A stretch of 64,000 nucleotides of DNA from Paenibacillus sediminis. Its GTDB lineage: Bacteria > Bacillota > Bacilli > Paenibacillales > Paenibacillaceae. Below, piece by piece: positions 34,233 to 42,823 of the stretch; the stretch's first letter is position 1, and each line of letters opens with the position of its first letter. Made by a program: the position numbers and the translations under genes. The DNA lies in NCBI RefSeq assembly GCF_017873765.1, contig NZ_JAGGKP010000001.1:868001-932000 (forward strand), read 5' to 3'. The notes beneath the pieces were generated by a model. The model did not search any database. It was given only the letters and a program-made list of their open reading frames with translations, and was not told the DNA's origin.

Positions 34233-35525
34233 ATGGTTTACGTCGCTGCAATTATTTTTCTACTTACACTATTCTTTGTAATTTGGCAGCCGAAGGGACT
34301 TAATATTGCTTGGTCGGCTGCAGGCGGTGCAATTCTTGCTCTGCTATTTGGAGTTGTTGATCTTGGGGATGTACTTGAGGTTGCGGGTATTGTATGGAAT
34401 GCAACACTAACATTTATAGCCATTATTCTTATATCTCTCGTACTCGATGAAATAGGCTTTTTTGAATGGTCTGCTCTTTATATGGCTCGGCTTGCAAAAG
34501 GGAGCGGGAGACGCATGTTTGTCTATGTCATTCTGTTAGGAGCGGGTGTATCTGCATTTTTCGCCAATGACGGCGCCGCACTCATTCTGACACCGACCGT
34601 TCTCGCAATGATGCGTGCCCTGGGGTGGGACATACGGTATATCGTTCCTTTTGTCATGGCCAGCGGCTTTATTGCTGACACATCTTCGATTCCGTTTACG
34701 ATCAGTAATCTAGTAAACATCGTTTCGTCAGATTTATTTGGAATTGGTTTTGCGGAATATACGATGGTTATGTTGGTGCCTAATTTGTTCTCTATTGGAG
34801 GAAGTATTCTAGTACTCTACTTATTCGCAAGAAATAGAATTCCACTAATCTATGATGTGAATGCGCTGAAAGAGCCTAATTCGGTTATTAAGGATAAGCA
34901 GTTATTCCGCATTTCATGGATTATTCTTGCCATTCTTCTCATGGCCTATTTCAGCAGTGAGTTCATGAATATTCCGGTATCGTTTATTGCTATGGCTATT
35001 GCTGTTATTTTTATATGGCTTGCGCGTAAGAGCGAAGCGGTTCATATGAGGAAAGTAGTGAGGGAGGCACCATGGAACATCGTTATTTTCTCGATCGGGA
35101 TGTACGTCGTTGTCTATGGACTTCGTAACGTTGGAATGATGGATGGGCTTGCTAATATTATCGAGCAATTCGCGCAGCACGGGCTTTACGCGGCCACGAT
35201 TGGTATGGGCTTTCTCGCTGCATTGCTGTCATCGGTGATGAATAATTTACCTACAGTCATGATCGATGCTCTGGCTATTCAGTCAACTCATACAGAAGAC
35301 ATCATGCGTGAAGCATTGATATATGCGAATGTCATAGGATCTGATCTTGGTCCGAAAATTACTCCAATCGGTTCTCTTGCAACGCTAATTTGGCTTCATG
35401 TCTTGGCGCGCAAAGATGTCAAAATAACGTGGGGATATTACTTTAAAGTGGGAATCACACTTACGTTACCAACGCTGTTTATTACATGTATAGGACTTTA
35501 CTTGTGGCTTAAAGTTGTTCATTAG
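34233..35525 (+). CDS. arsB: Arsenite efflux permease ArsB-type
   Basis: A 430-residue membrane protein of the ArsB/NhaD ion-transporter superfamily with about 11-12 helices. Diagnostic blocks: [20 protein letters not shown] near residue 105, [19 protein letters not shown] near 150 (the repeated D-T-S/N-P pair), [19 protein letters not shown] near 330, and [18 protein letters not shown] near 370. These match ArsB, which exports arsenite driven by the membrane potential. TAGGAGGA precedes ATG 34233; the longer frame would start 81 bases earlier without support. No arsR or arsC is adjacent. Confidence 0.85.
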   Translation: MVYVAAIIFLLTLFFVIWQPKGLNIAWSAAGGAILALLFGVVDLGDVLEVAGIVWNATLTFIAIILISLVLDEIGFFEWSALYMARLAKGSGRRMFVYVILLGAGVSAFFANDGAALILTPTVLAMMRALGWDIRYIVPFVMASGFIADTSSIPFTISNLVNIVSSDLFGIGFAEYTMVMLVPNLFSIGGSILVLYLFARNRIPLIYDVNALKEPNSVIKDKQLFRISWIILAILLMAYFSSEFMNIPVSFIAMAIAVIFIWLARKSEAVHMRKVVREAPWNIVIFSIGMYVVVYGLRNVGMMDGLANIIEQFAQHGLYAATIGMGFLAALLSSVMNNLPTVMIDALAIQSTHTEDIMREALIYANVIGSDLGPKITPIGSLATLIWLHVLARKDVKITWGYYFKVGITLTLPTLFITCIGLYLWLKVVH

Positions 35526-35606
35526 AATAATTCAAAAAATTTCCATAATTTCATATTGCGCTTGAGAGTAAAATGATTTACTTTTAGAAGTAAAGGAGGT
35601 GCAGAT

Positions 35607-36668
35607 ATGGTTGACGATCTACAGCTCAATGTACCGCTACTGCGGCGCCGTGTTCCTAATCTTACGACAGCGGCACGTGCAGCCGGACTTAGACCAGCAA
35701 CTGTATCTAATTTATGTACGGGAAAAATCCCCGTTGGCCGAGCAGAAGTGAGAACACTTGTAGCTCTTGCTTCACTCGCAGGTTGCAGTCTTGACGAACT
35801 TATAATAAGAGGGAGTGTTGTAAGCATGATTGAGACAGGTATTAAGGCGCTCGATTTGTTAGCTCCGTTAGTTCGAGGCGGTATGGTCGGTTTGGTAGCA
35901 CGTCCGAATATGGGACAGTTAGTGCTTCTTGCTGAATTGATGTATCGGATGCAAAAGCGCGGATTTGCTACTGTTCTTTGGCGTCCGGAACAGGATGTGC
36001 CTGGTATGAATCACGTTATTGACCAATCAGAATATTCCTACAAGACGTTGGCAGAAATTGTGGACCTTATTGTAAGTTTGCGTGATGAAAAGGATATATT
36101 GCTTGCAGCAGATCGTACAGTCGTATTGTCTGGTGAAATATTTGCACTTCGTGAACGATTAAAAGAAGCTGGAGCTAGACCAATCACTATTGCGCTTGTT
36201 GATATTAAAGGTGAGGCGGCTGATGAAGAAGCGCCTTACGGACCATTAGACACGCTTTGGCAATTTGATACTGATCTAGTCAGCCGTAGTATTTATCCAG
36301 CCATAAATCCGATCTCCTCAACGTCAACGGCATTAGAAGGCGCACATTTAGATGCACTCCATTTGACGATTCAGCAGAGAGCTCGAAAGCTGCTTCGTCG
36401 TTATCGAGAACTGCGCTCCCTAGTTACTTCTCGAGGACTCGAGAAATTATCTGAATCGGATGTACAACTTTATGAGCGTGGAGTTCGACTAGAAGCTTAT
36501 TTGGCCCAACCATTCTTTGTCGCAGAACCTTATACGAAAAAACCAGGTGAGTGGTTATCGCTATACGATACTTTAGATGATGTCCGCCGCATTTTAGAGG
36601 GCGCGGCAGATGGCATGGAGCCTGCTGAGCTCTTCTTTAGAGGACGATTAGAGCTTGTCGTTCAATAA
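35607..36668 (+). CDS. HTH protein fused to a degenerate F1-ATPase beta-subunit-like domain
   Basis: Residues 1-68 form a Cro-type helix-turn-helix (VPNLTTAARAAGLRPATVSNLCTGKI...LASLAGCSLDELI). From residue 74 the protein follows the ATP synthase beta subunit: IETGIKALDLLAPLVRGG (beta: ETGIKVVDLLAPYIKGG), IYPAINPISSTS, RGLEKLSESDVQLYERGVRLEAYLAQPF and VAEPYTKKPGEWLSLYDTLDDVRRILEG. The P-loop is destroyed: where GGAGVGKT belongs it reads ARPNMGQL (98-105), so Lys and Thr are gone, and the catalytic Glu segment is also replaced. It is probably not an ATPase and may be a regulator with a pseudo-F1 sensor or oligomerisation domain. An internal ATG at 35826 begins exactly at the F1-like part. AAGGAGGTG precedes the main ATG. 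Confidence 0.82.
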   Translation: MVDDLQLNVPLLRRRVPNLTTAARAAGLRPATVSNLCTGKIPVGRAEVRTLVALASLAGCSLDELIIRGSVVSMIETGIKALDLLAPLVRGGMVGLVARPNMGQLVLLAELMYRMQKRGFATVLWRPEQDVPGMNHVIDQSEYSYKTLAEIVDLIVSLRDEKDILLAADRTVVLSGEIFALRERLKEAGARPITIALVDIKGEAADEEAPYGPLDTLWQFDTDLVSRSIYPAINPISSTSTALEGAHLDALHLTIQQRARKLLRRYRELRSLVTSRGLEKLSESDVQLYERGVRLEAYLAQPFFVAEPYTKKPGEWLSLYDTLDDVRRILEGAADGMEPAELFFRGRLELVVQ

Positions 36669-36687
36669 TTGAACTCCCCGTAAATAA

Positions 36688-36724
36688 AATAAGCCTTGGA
36701 GGTTTACTCCAAGGCTTATTATTA
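36688..36724. terminator. Terminator between converging genes
   Basis: 14-bp perfect stem AATAAGCCTTGGAG / CTCCAAGGCTTATT with a 5-base loop. Confidence 0.8.
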
Positions 36725-39700
36725 TCTTCTCTTTCGAAATGATTGCTTTTTAAGAGGTATTTCGATTTCTTCAGAAGGGGAAGATAAGCTGTTCACGGTC
36801 GCGCCTTTACCATCTGCAATGGAGAGAACAAAGACCTTATATGCGACACCTGATCGAATTAGAGCACCAGTAATATCTTTATCAGAAGAAGTTAATGTAA
36901 TTGGCAGTTCGTCAGTTTTTTTAACGGTTTTGTAATTATCTGAGATGACTTTGTTAGCATCAGATAGCGAGAAGTTCTCGCTATCTCCAGAGGGTACAAC
37001 CATTACCTCATAAGATGATATGCTCGCTTCATTCTCTGGTTTATTAAAGTTGATCTTAAAGCTTGAACCATCTTCATCGAGTACAGCAGTCACTTCGGAT
37101 ACTGGCGCTGCAGCTAAATTCGGTAATGTAAATTGAGCAGATGGGCCTGCGAGAGCGTTAATAGCACTGATTTTTCCATCGGCTACAGATAGAACAAAAA
37201 TTCGATAGGGTACTCCTTTGGCAATAGAATTTCCTTTAATATCTTTGGATGTGTCAGGTAACTGCTGATGGATGTCCTCACCTTTTTTCGCTGCTTTGGT
37301 GTAGTTTTCAGCAGTTACGAGATTTGCGTCAGCCAATTTAAAGTCATTTGAATCAGCAGACTTCACAACCATAATTCTGTACTCGGCAATATTCGTTTCG
37401 TCTTGTGCTTTGTCAAAGCTAACCTCGATATCATGGGCGTTCCCACTGTTTCCAACCACTTTCGCCGATACTTTCGTCACCGCAGCTGCAGCAGAGTTGT
37501 TTGCAAGTGTTATTTCTGATGACGGAGCCGACAATTCGTTGCTGCCCGCATAATTTCCATTACCGACGGACAATACAAATACTTGATAGCTGACGCCATT
37601 CTTAATCGCCTCTCCATCTACATCTTTGGCCCCAGATGCAAGCGCTTGACTAATGTTATTTCCTGTTGCACTTACGATTGTATATCTTGAACTGGAAACA
37701 TCATTTGCTGCCGAAAGATTGAATCGATCCGCATCTGCAGATTTTACGACCAAGATTCGGTAATGACTAATATTCGTTTCGTCATCAGCCCGATTGAATG
37801 TAACGAGGAGATCTCGGCCGTCATTATAATCACTTACGTCACTGACTTTCAAGTTGTTAACAGGATTAATGTTGAAATTGTTCGTTAACGTTATTGCAGG
37901 TGATGGGGAGGACAGTGCATTATAGCCGGAGTAATTCCCGTTACCTACAGCTAGGACGAAGACACGGTAGCTGATTCCATTTTTAATCGGTGAACCATTT
38001 ACATCTCTCGCAGTCGATGCTAGAACTTGACTGATATTATAACCTGTTTTTGGAACGGCTGTGTAGTTGGAGCTGGATATGCTGTTTGCGCTAGAGAGAT
38101 TAAAGCTGCCTGCATTACTTGATTTCACAACCATAATTCGATAATGGCCAATATTTGTTTCGTCATCTGCGCGGTTAAACGCAACAAGTAAATCACGGCC
38201 ATCATTGTAGTCACTTACGTCAGTTACAGATACATTAGTGGCAGGATTAATGCTGTAATTATTGGATAATGTAATCGCTGGAGAATAAGAGGACAGTGCA
38301 TTATAATTTCCGTAGCCTACAGATAAGACAAAGACACGGTAGCTGATTCCATTTTTAATCGGTGAACCATCTACATCTCTCGCAGTCGATGCTAGAACTT
38401 GACTGATATTATAACCTGTTTTTGGAACGGCTGTGTAGTTGGAGCTGGATACGCTGTTTGCGCTAGATAGAGTAAAGCTGCCTGCATTGCTCGACTTCAC
38501 AACCATAATTCGATAATAGCTAATATTAGATTCATCATTTGGACGGTAGAATGAGACCACCAAGTCACGGCCATCGCCAAAATCATTTACATCGTTTGCC
38601 GTAATATTGTAAGCAGGGCTAACATCATAATCATAATTGTAATTGTAATAGAGTGTAATTGCCGAAGAATACGAGGACAAAGCGTTGTTTCCTTGATAAT
38701 ACCCAGTACCTACAGCCATGACAAAGATACGGTAGCTGACCCCATTTGTAACGAATGAACCGTCAACATCTCTAGTGTTAGAGTTGAGTGAGACACTGAT
38801 GCTATAGCCTGTTTTAGCTACTGTGGTGTAGTAATTGCTGGATAAAGCATTTGCCGCTGCAAGATTAAAATTGTTTGCATTACTGGATTTCACTACAAAA
38901 ATTCGATAAGAGCTTATTTTGGACTCATCGGATATTCTGCCAAAGCTAACAAACAAATCTCGACCGTCGCTATAATCGCTTATATCATTTACGTAATTAA
39001 TAGCTGGAGATTCCATTGCGTTTTTGCCAAGCGTGATTGGAGATGAACCGTTAGATAATTTATTCGGAGCTGAATTTGAATTGCTGCTTACAGAAAGAAC
39101 ATAGATCGTGTAAGATACACCGTTCTTGATCAAATCTCCCGAGGTATCTCTTGAATTCGAACTGAGCTGAGTTGCCATGGTTGATCCTGTTTTGTTAACA
39201 ATGGTGTAGTTAGATCCTGAGACGCGGTTCGCCGCGCCGACATCAAACTTATTCGCATCTTTCGTCTTCACCACCATAATGCGGTAGTTACTGATGTTTC
39301 CATCATTTTGCGGCTTGGTGAAGCTAACATACAGATCACGACCATCCCCATAATCACTCACATCACCTGCATTTACATTCGTAACAGTAGCAACAGGGGA
39401 ACTAGCTGTAATCGTTACTCTCTGAGAAGCATTTGAAAGCGCGTTTTGGTTGTATCCTCTGCCTACAGACAGTACATACACGAGATAGGTGTTATTCGCT
39501 CGAATTTGATCTCCGTCAACATCTTTCGTCTGAGAAGAGAGAGATAAAGTAACATCCTGACCTTGTGGTACAACGTACGTATAATAACTGGTTGATAGAG
39601 CCCTAGCCAAATTAAAGGTGGAAGCGTTAGACGATTTAACAACGAGGATTCGATATTGATCTATGCCTGACTCCTTGGACAATTTAGGAAAACTCACTTC

Positions 39701-40195
39701 CAGATCGCGCCCATCTCCCAGTTGACTAATAACCCGTGCATTGACGTAAGATACGGGGTTTACTTGGTCTAAAGTCGTAATATATACACTTTGAGCCGCA
39801 GAGTTCCAATTTACTTCTTCGCCAAGCGCTTCACTGACGAATCGAACTGGAATCATCGTTCTTCCATTTACACTTTGGGCAGGAACATCCAATGAAACGA
39901 TACTGTTGTTAATCGTCGCTGTGTTTGAACCGATTTTCAGGACAATCGTTGTGTCATCCTTAATTGCGGTTACAATCTTCGTCTGCTGATTCCACAATAC
40001 CTGTGCATTTAATGCTTCGAATATGGCCCTTAAAGGCAGCAAAGTACGGCCTTGAACCATGATTGGCGCTTGATCTGTTGACAGCTTAACACCATCAATA
40101 TAAATACTGATCGCTCTGGCTGCCGTAACTGGCGTTTGGAGTATAAGGGAAATCACAAGTACAGATGCCAAAAGCATTGACCATATCTTTCTCAC
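36722..40195 (-). CDS. Giant exported repeat protein with stalk domain
   Basis: An 1157-residue exported protein. It has a signal peptide to about residue 27, then a copper-amine-oxidase-like N-terminal 'stalk' domain (VQGRTLLPLRAIFEALNAQVLW..., VNGRTMIPVRFVSEALGEEVNW; residues 30-140). Eight Fn3-like repeats of about 120-125 residues follow, each opening with a D-x-x-D-x-x-DGRDL-x-V-x-F strand, then YRI-x-VVKS, NY-T-x-V-x-K-T and ISYR-x-FVLSVG. Repeats 4 and 5 are almost identical; repeats 7 and 8 are the most diverged. The tail is basic (KKQSFRKRR). No catalytic domain is visible, so a structural or adhesive surface role is likely. Start is GTG with AAAGGAGG 8 bases upstream. Confidence 0.85.
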   Translation of the reverse strand: MRKIWSMLLASVLVISLILQTPVTAARAISIYIDGVKLSTDQAPIMVQGRTLLPLRAIFEALNAQVLWNQQTKIVTAIKDDTTIVLKIGSNTATINNSIVSLDVPAQSVNGRTMIPVRFVSEALGEEVNWNSAAQSVYITTLDQVNPVSYVNARVISQLGDGRDLEVSFPKLSKESGIDQYRILVVKSSNASTFNLARALSTSYYTYVVPQGQDVTLSLSSQTKDVDGDQIRANNTYLVYVLSVGRGYNQNALSNASQRVTITASSPVATVTNVNAGDVSDYGDGRDLYVSFTKPQNDGNISNYRIMVVKTKDANKFDVGAANRVSGSNYTIVNKTGSTMATQLSSNSRDTSGDLIKNGVSYTIYVLSVSSNSNSAPNKLSNGSSPITLGKNAMESPAINYVNDISDYSDGRDLFVSFGRISDESKISSYRIFVVKSSNANNFNLAAANALSSNYYTTVAKTGYSISVSLNSNTRDVDGSFVTNGVSYRIFVMAVGTGYYQGNNALSSYSSAITLYYNYNYDYDVSPAYNITANDVNDFGDGRDLVVSFYRPNDESNISYYRIMVVKSSNAGSFTLSSANSVSSSNYTAVPKTGYNISQVLASTARDVDGSPIKNGISYRVFVLSVGYGNYNALSSYSPAITLSNNYSINPATNVSVTDVSDYNDGRDLLVAFNRADDETNIGHYRIMVVKSSNAGSFNLSSANSISSSNYTAVPKTGYNISQVLASTARDVNGSPIKNGISYRVFVLAVGNGNYSGYNALSSPSPAITLTNNFNINPVNNLKVSDVSDYNDGRDLLVTFNRADDETNISHYRILVVKSADADRFNLSAANDVSSSRYTIVSATGNNISQALASGAKDVDGEAIKNGVSYQVFVLSVGNGNYAGSNELSAPSSEITLANNSAAAAVTKVSAKVVGNSGNAHDIEVSFDKAQDETNIAEYRIMVVKSADSNDFKLADANLVTAENYTKAAKKGEDIHQQLPDTSKDIKGNSIAKGVPYRIFVLSVADGKISAINALAGPSAQFTLPNLAAAPVSEVTAVLDEDGSSFKINFNKPENEASISSYEVMVVPSGDSENFSLSDANKVISDNYKTVKKTDELPITLTSSDKDITGALIRSGVAYKVFVLSIADGKGATVNSLSSPSEEIEIPLKKQSFRKRR
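37961..38488 (-). repeat. Near-identical 372-bp-spaced DNA repeat within the giant repeat protein
   Basis: About 155 bases starting at 37961 recur from 38333 with only a few differences. The 372-base offset is exactly 124 codons, one protein repeat. Recent duplication or gene conversion between Fn3-like repeats 4 and 5. Confidence 0.8.
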
Positions 40196-40395
40196 ACACT
40201 CATCCTCCTTTTTTATTTTACAATAATTACAATATTTTCCTGCTCTACTCTGACGTATTACGAGTGCTAAAAGTTACCTGTTCTCAGAAAAAAATTAGTG
40301 GAATTTATATCGCTTACAAAACTCAGACGATTTTGGACATCCTTATATCATGGGTATCATTAGACTTTACTGAGAAGAAAGGATGTTACAAGGAC

Positions 40396-41532
40396 ATGAA
40401 AGCTGTTACTTATCAAGGCATGAAAAAGGTTAAAGTTAAAGAGGTTGAAGATGCGAAGATTCAAAGGAAAGATGATATTCTTGTTCGGATCACAACAACG
40501 GCGATTTGCGGTTCGGATTTACATATTTATCATGGGTTCGTTCCGGGAATGTATGATGATTATGTCATTGGTCACGAACCGATGGGGATTGTAGAGGAAG
40601 TAGGTCCTGACGTAACAAGAGTAAAGAAGGGTGACCGTGTCATTCTGCCTTTTAATGTCGCCTGCGGGGAGTGCTTTTATTGCCAGAACCAAATGGAGAG
40701 CCAATGCGATAATGCCAATAGCGCCAAGGATACAGGCGGTTATTTCGGATATTCGAATACGTACGGCGGATATATGGGCGGACAAGCAGAGCTGCTGCGT
40801 GTGCCTTATGGAAATTTTGTACCCTTCAAAATTCCTGAAAACGCAGAATTAGAAGATGAACAGTTGTTATTTTTATCAGATATTTTGCCTACCGCTTATT
40901 GGGGAGTTGATTATGGGGGCGTGAAAGCAGGCGATACCGTTATCATATTAGGCTGTGGCCCAGTAGGACTGCTCGCTCAGAAGTTCGCATGGCAGAAAGG
41001 CGCAAAACGAGTAATCGCCGTTGATCATGTCGATTATCGACTTCAGCATGCGAAGAATACGAACAATGTAGAGACGTTCAATTTTGAGAAATTCGATGAT
41101 ATTAAGATGCATCTTAAAGAAATCACTCAAGGCGGGGCAGATGTTGTCATTGATTGTGTAGGTCTTGATGCAAAGAGAACACCCGTTGAGACGGTCGAAA
41201 CAGCACTTCGGATGCAAGGCGGATCGCTCAGCGCCTTCAATATTGCTGTGGATGTCGTACGAAAATTCGGAACGATTCAAGTTGTTGGCGTATATGGCCT
41301 TACGTATAACATGTTCCCATTCGGCAGCTTGTTTGAACGGAATATTCAGCTCAGAATGGGACAAGCGCCGGTTATTCATTATATGCCTATGCTTTATGAA
41401 CAAATTAAGAGCGGTAAGATTGATCCGACCGATATCATTACTCACCGCTTGAAACTTTCAGAAGCAGAACATGCCTATAAAGTGTTTGATAAGAAGCAAG
41501 AGAATTGTATTAAATGTATACTTAAGCCTTGA
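40396..41532 (+). CDS. Zinc-dependent alcohol dehydrogenase (FdhA/threonine dehydrogenase-like MDR)
   Basis: A 378-residue medium-chain dehydrogenase. Catalytic zinc ligands: CGSD near residue 37 and GHE near 60. The structural zinc site is CGECFYCQNQMESQC near 90. The Rossmann motif is GCGPVGLLA near 190. The insertion after the zinc site (GGYFGYSNTYGGYMGGQAE) resembles glutathione-independent formaldehyde/aldehyde dehydrogenases, so short aldehydes or alcohols are plausible substrates. ATG 40396 (AAGGA 4-6 bases upstream) begins the fold; the longest open frame would start 231 bases earlier in sequence antisense to another gene's start and is not used. Confidence 0.85.
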   Translation: MKAVTYQGMKKVKVKEVEDAKIQRKDDILVRITTTAICGSDLHIYHGFVPGMYDDYVIGHEPMGIVEEVGPDVTRVKKGDRVILPFNVACGECFYCQNQMESQCDNANSAKDTGGYFGYSNTYGGYMGGQAELLRVPYGNFVPFKIPENAELEDEQLLFLSDILPTAYWGVDYGGVKAGDTVIILGCGPVGLLAQKFAWQKGAKRVIAVDHVDYRLQHAKNTNNVETFNFEKFDDIKMHLKEITQGGADVVIDCVGLDAKRTPVETVETALRMQGGSLSAFNIAVDVVRKFGTIQVVGVYGLTYNMFPFGSLFERNIQLRMGQAPVIHYMPMLYEQIKSGKIDPTDIITHRLKLSEAEHAYKVFDKKQENCIKCILKP

Positions 41533-41538
41533 TCAACA

Positions 41539-41607
41539 TTGACAGGCAGACAACTATGAAATAAGATGTTCATATATACCCTACGGGGTATTTATGAACA
41601 TCTTATT
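41539..41607 (+). promoter_or_regulatory. Promoter and CsoR/CstR-type operator of the sulfurtransferase operon
   Basis: TTGACA (41539-41544), 17 bases, TAAGAT (41562-41567). Straddling the predicted transcription start is the palindrome ATACCC-TACG-GGGTAT (41576-41591), the pattern of CsoR-family persulfide-sensing CstR operators. It is nested in a longer perfect inverted repeat: 15-base arms at 41560-41574 and 41593-41607. Confidence 0.65.
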
Positions 41608-41624
41608 AAAGAGGAGTAATGAGC

Positions 41625-41948
41625 ATGAGTGAACATATCATTCCAGAGTGGTCTCCAAAGGAAGTAAATACAAAGCTTAAACAAGGTGAGAAATTTGTCA
41701 TTCTCGATGTAAGAGAAGATGAAGAGTGGGAAGAGGATGGTCACATCGCTGAAGCTAAGCATATCCCGCTTGGTCAGTTGCCTGAACGCCATGGTGAGCT
41801 AGATCGTAATCAGAACATTGTAGTCGTATGCCGAAGCGGTGGCCGCAGTGCTAGAGCTTGCGAATATTTGGCATCATTGCAGTACAAGGTCATTAATATG
41901 CCTGGTGGAATGTCACACTGGGATGGGGAAGTCGTATTTGGTAAGTAA
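41625..41948 (+). CDS. Single-domain rhodanese
   Basis: A 107-residue cytoplasmic sulfurtransferase. LDVREDEEWEEDGHIAEAKHIPLGQLPERHGEL is the rhodanese N-half, and VVVCRSGGRSARACEYLAS carries the active-site Cys in the C-R-S-G-G-R loop. It would carry a persulfide to or from small thiols. ATG 41625 is preferred over 41619 because GAGGAG is then 8 bases away. First gene of a likely operon of sulfur-handling proteins controlled by the operator upstream. Confidence 0.88.
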   Translation: MSEHIIPEWSPKEVNTKLKQGEKFVILDVREDEEWEEDGHIAEAKHIPLGQLPERHGELDRNQNIVVVCRSGGRSARACEYLASLQYKVINMPGGMSHWDGEVVFGK

Positions 41949-41983
41949 CGCGATATTGCCTTAGGGAGAGGTGCTAACGTCTA

Positions 41984-42370
41984 TTGAGTTTATCGAGTGC
42001 ATTGAACGTTATTTTAGTTGTGATTATTGCTTGGACAGTATACCGAACGTTTGCACCTGTTAAGGGACTAAAACAGCTGAGGGAACAAGATTTCAGAAAG
42101 CAATACGAAAATGCGAAACAGAAGAGATTAATCGATGTAAGGGAAACTCATGAGTTCTCGAGAGGTCATATTCCAGGAGCTATTAGCATTCCATTGTCCC
42201 AACTATCGAGAAGATTAGGAGAATTGCCTGTCGATCATGAAATTTTCTTATATTGTCAAAGCGGTATGCGTAGTAAAAAGGCAGCAAAGCTACTGCTAAA
42301 GAATGGTATACGCGAAGTGGCTCACTTGAGCGGCGGTATATCCGCGTGGTCTGGTGAACGGACACGATAG
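41984..42370 (+). CDS. Membrane-anchored rhodanese
   Basis: A 128-residue protein. One N-terminal membrane helix (LNVILVVIIAWTVYRTF) is followed by a rhodanese domain: LIDVRETHEFSRGHIPGAISIPLSQLSRRLGEL and LYCQSGMRSKKAAKLLLKNG with the catalytic Cys. The TTG start has AGGGAGAGG about 12 bases upstream; no ATG is available in frame. It follows the first rhodanese by 35 bases. Confidence 0.82.
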   Translation: MSLSSALNVILVVIIAWTVYRTFAPVKGLKQLREQDFRKQYENAKQKRLIDVRETHEFSRGHIPGAISIPLSQLSRRLGELPVDHEIFLYCQSGMRSKKAAKLLLKNGIREVAHLSGGISAWSGERTR

Positions 42371-42391
42371 GTAAGACAGGAGGGGAATTCT

Positions 42392-42718
42392 TTGCAGTTT
42401 GTTAATCAGTTAGAAGAATTGAAAGAGACTATAGGTTCATCTCAGGTTGCTTTATTATTCATCAAAACATCAAACTGCGCTGTATGTGAGAGTGTCTATC
42501 CGAAAACGGAACAGGTGTTATCTTCATACCCGTCAGTTCATGGTGTTGCTGTTTCGATGGAAGAAGTACCGGAAGCATCTGGAGAGTATCTTGCTTTTGC
42601 TGCACCAACGATTATTTTATTTGTGGAAGGTAAAGAGGTCTACAGACAATCAAGGTTCATTATGATGAAGGATCTTGAACATAATGTAAGCCAGTGGGTT
42701 GAAGCGATGGCATCATAA
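42392..42718 (+). CDS. Thioredoxin-like protein
   Basis: A 108-residue thioredoxin-fold protein with the active site C-A-V-C (NCAVCESVYPK near residue 29) and the cis-Pro loop AAPTIILFVEGKEV near 70. It may reduce protein or low-molecular-weight persulfides produced by the neighbouring rhodaneses. TTG start with AGGAGGGG upstream. Confidence 0.82.
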   Translation: MQFVNQLEELKETIGSSQVALLFIKTSNCAVCESVYPKTEQVLSSYPSVHGVAVSMEEVPEASGEYLAFAAPTIILFVEGKEVYRQSRFIMMKDLEHNVSQWVEAMAS

Positions 42719-42766
42719 CTACCCTGTCAATTGAATACCTTGTGAATGTCGATTATTTTTCGGTTG

Positions 42767-42787
42767 TTGACATACCCTTATAGGTAG
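42767..42787 (+). promoter_or_regulatory. Second ATACCC-type operator overlapping a -35 element
   Basis: TTGACA (42767-42772) is overlapped by ATACCC-TTAT-AGGTAG, a degenerate version of the operator at 41576 with the same 6-4-6 spacing, before the third rhodanese-like gene. Confidence 0.5.
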
Positions 42788-42823
42788 AAGCTATTGAATA
42801 AGGAGGAACAGGAGGTATATCTC

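Noticed and set aside
40330-40370. SigB-type promoter (GATTTT...GGGTAT) before the alcohol dehydrogenase
   Set aside because: The -35 match is poor and SigB is missing from many Paenibacillaceae; not enough to call.
40165-40395. Long N-terminal extension of the alcohol dehydrogenase
   Set aside because: The extra 77 codons overlap the start of the divergent repeat-protein gene and have no ribosome site; the family fold starts at 40396.
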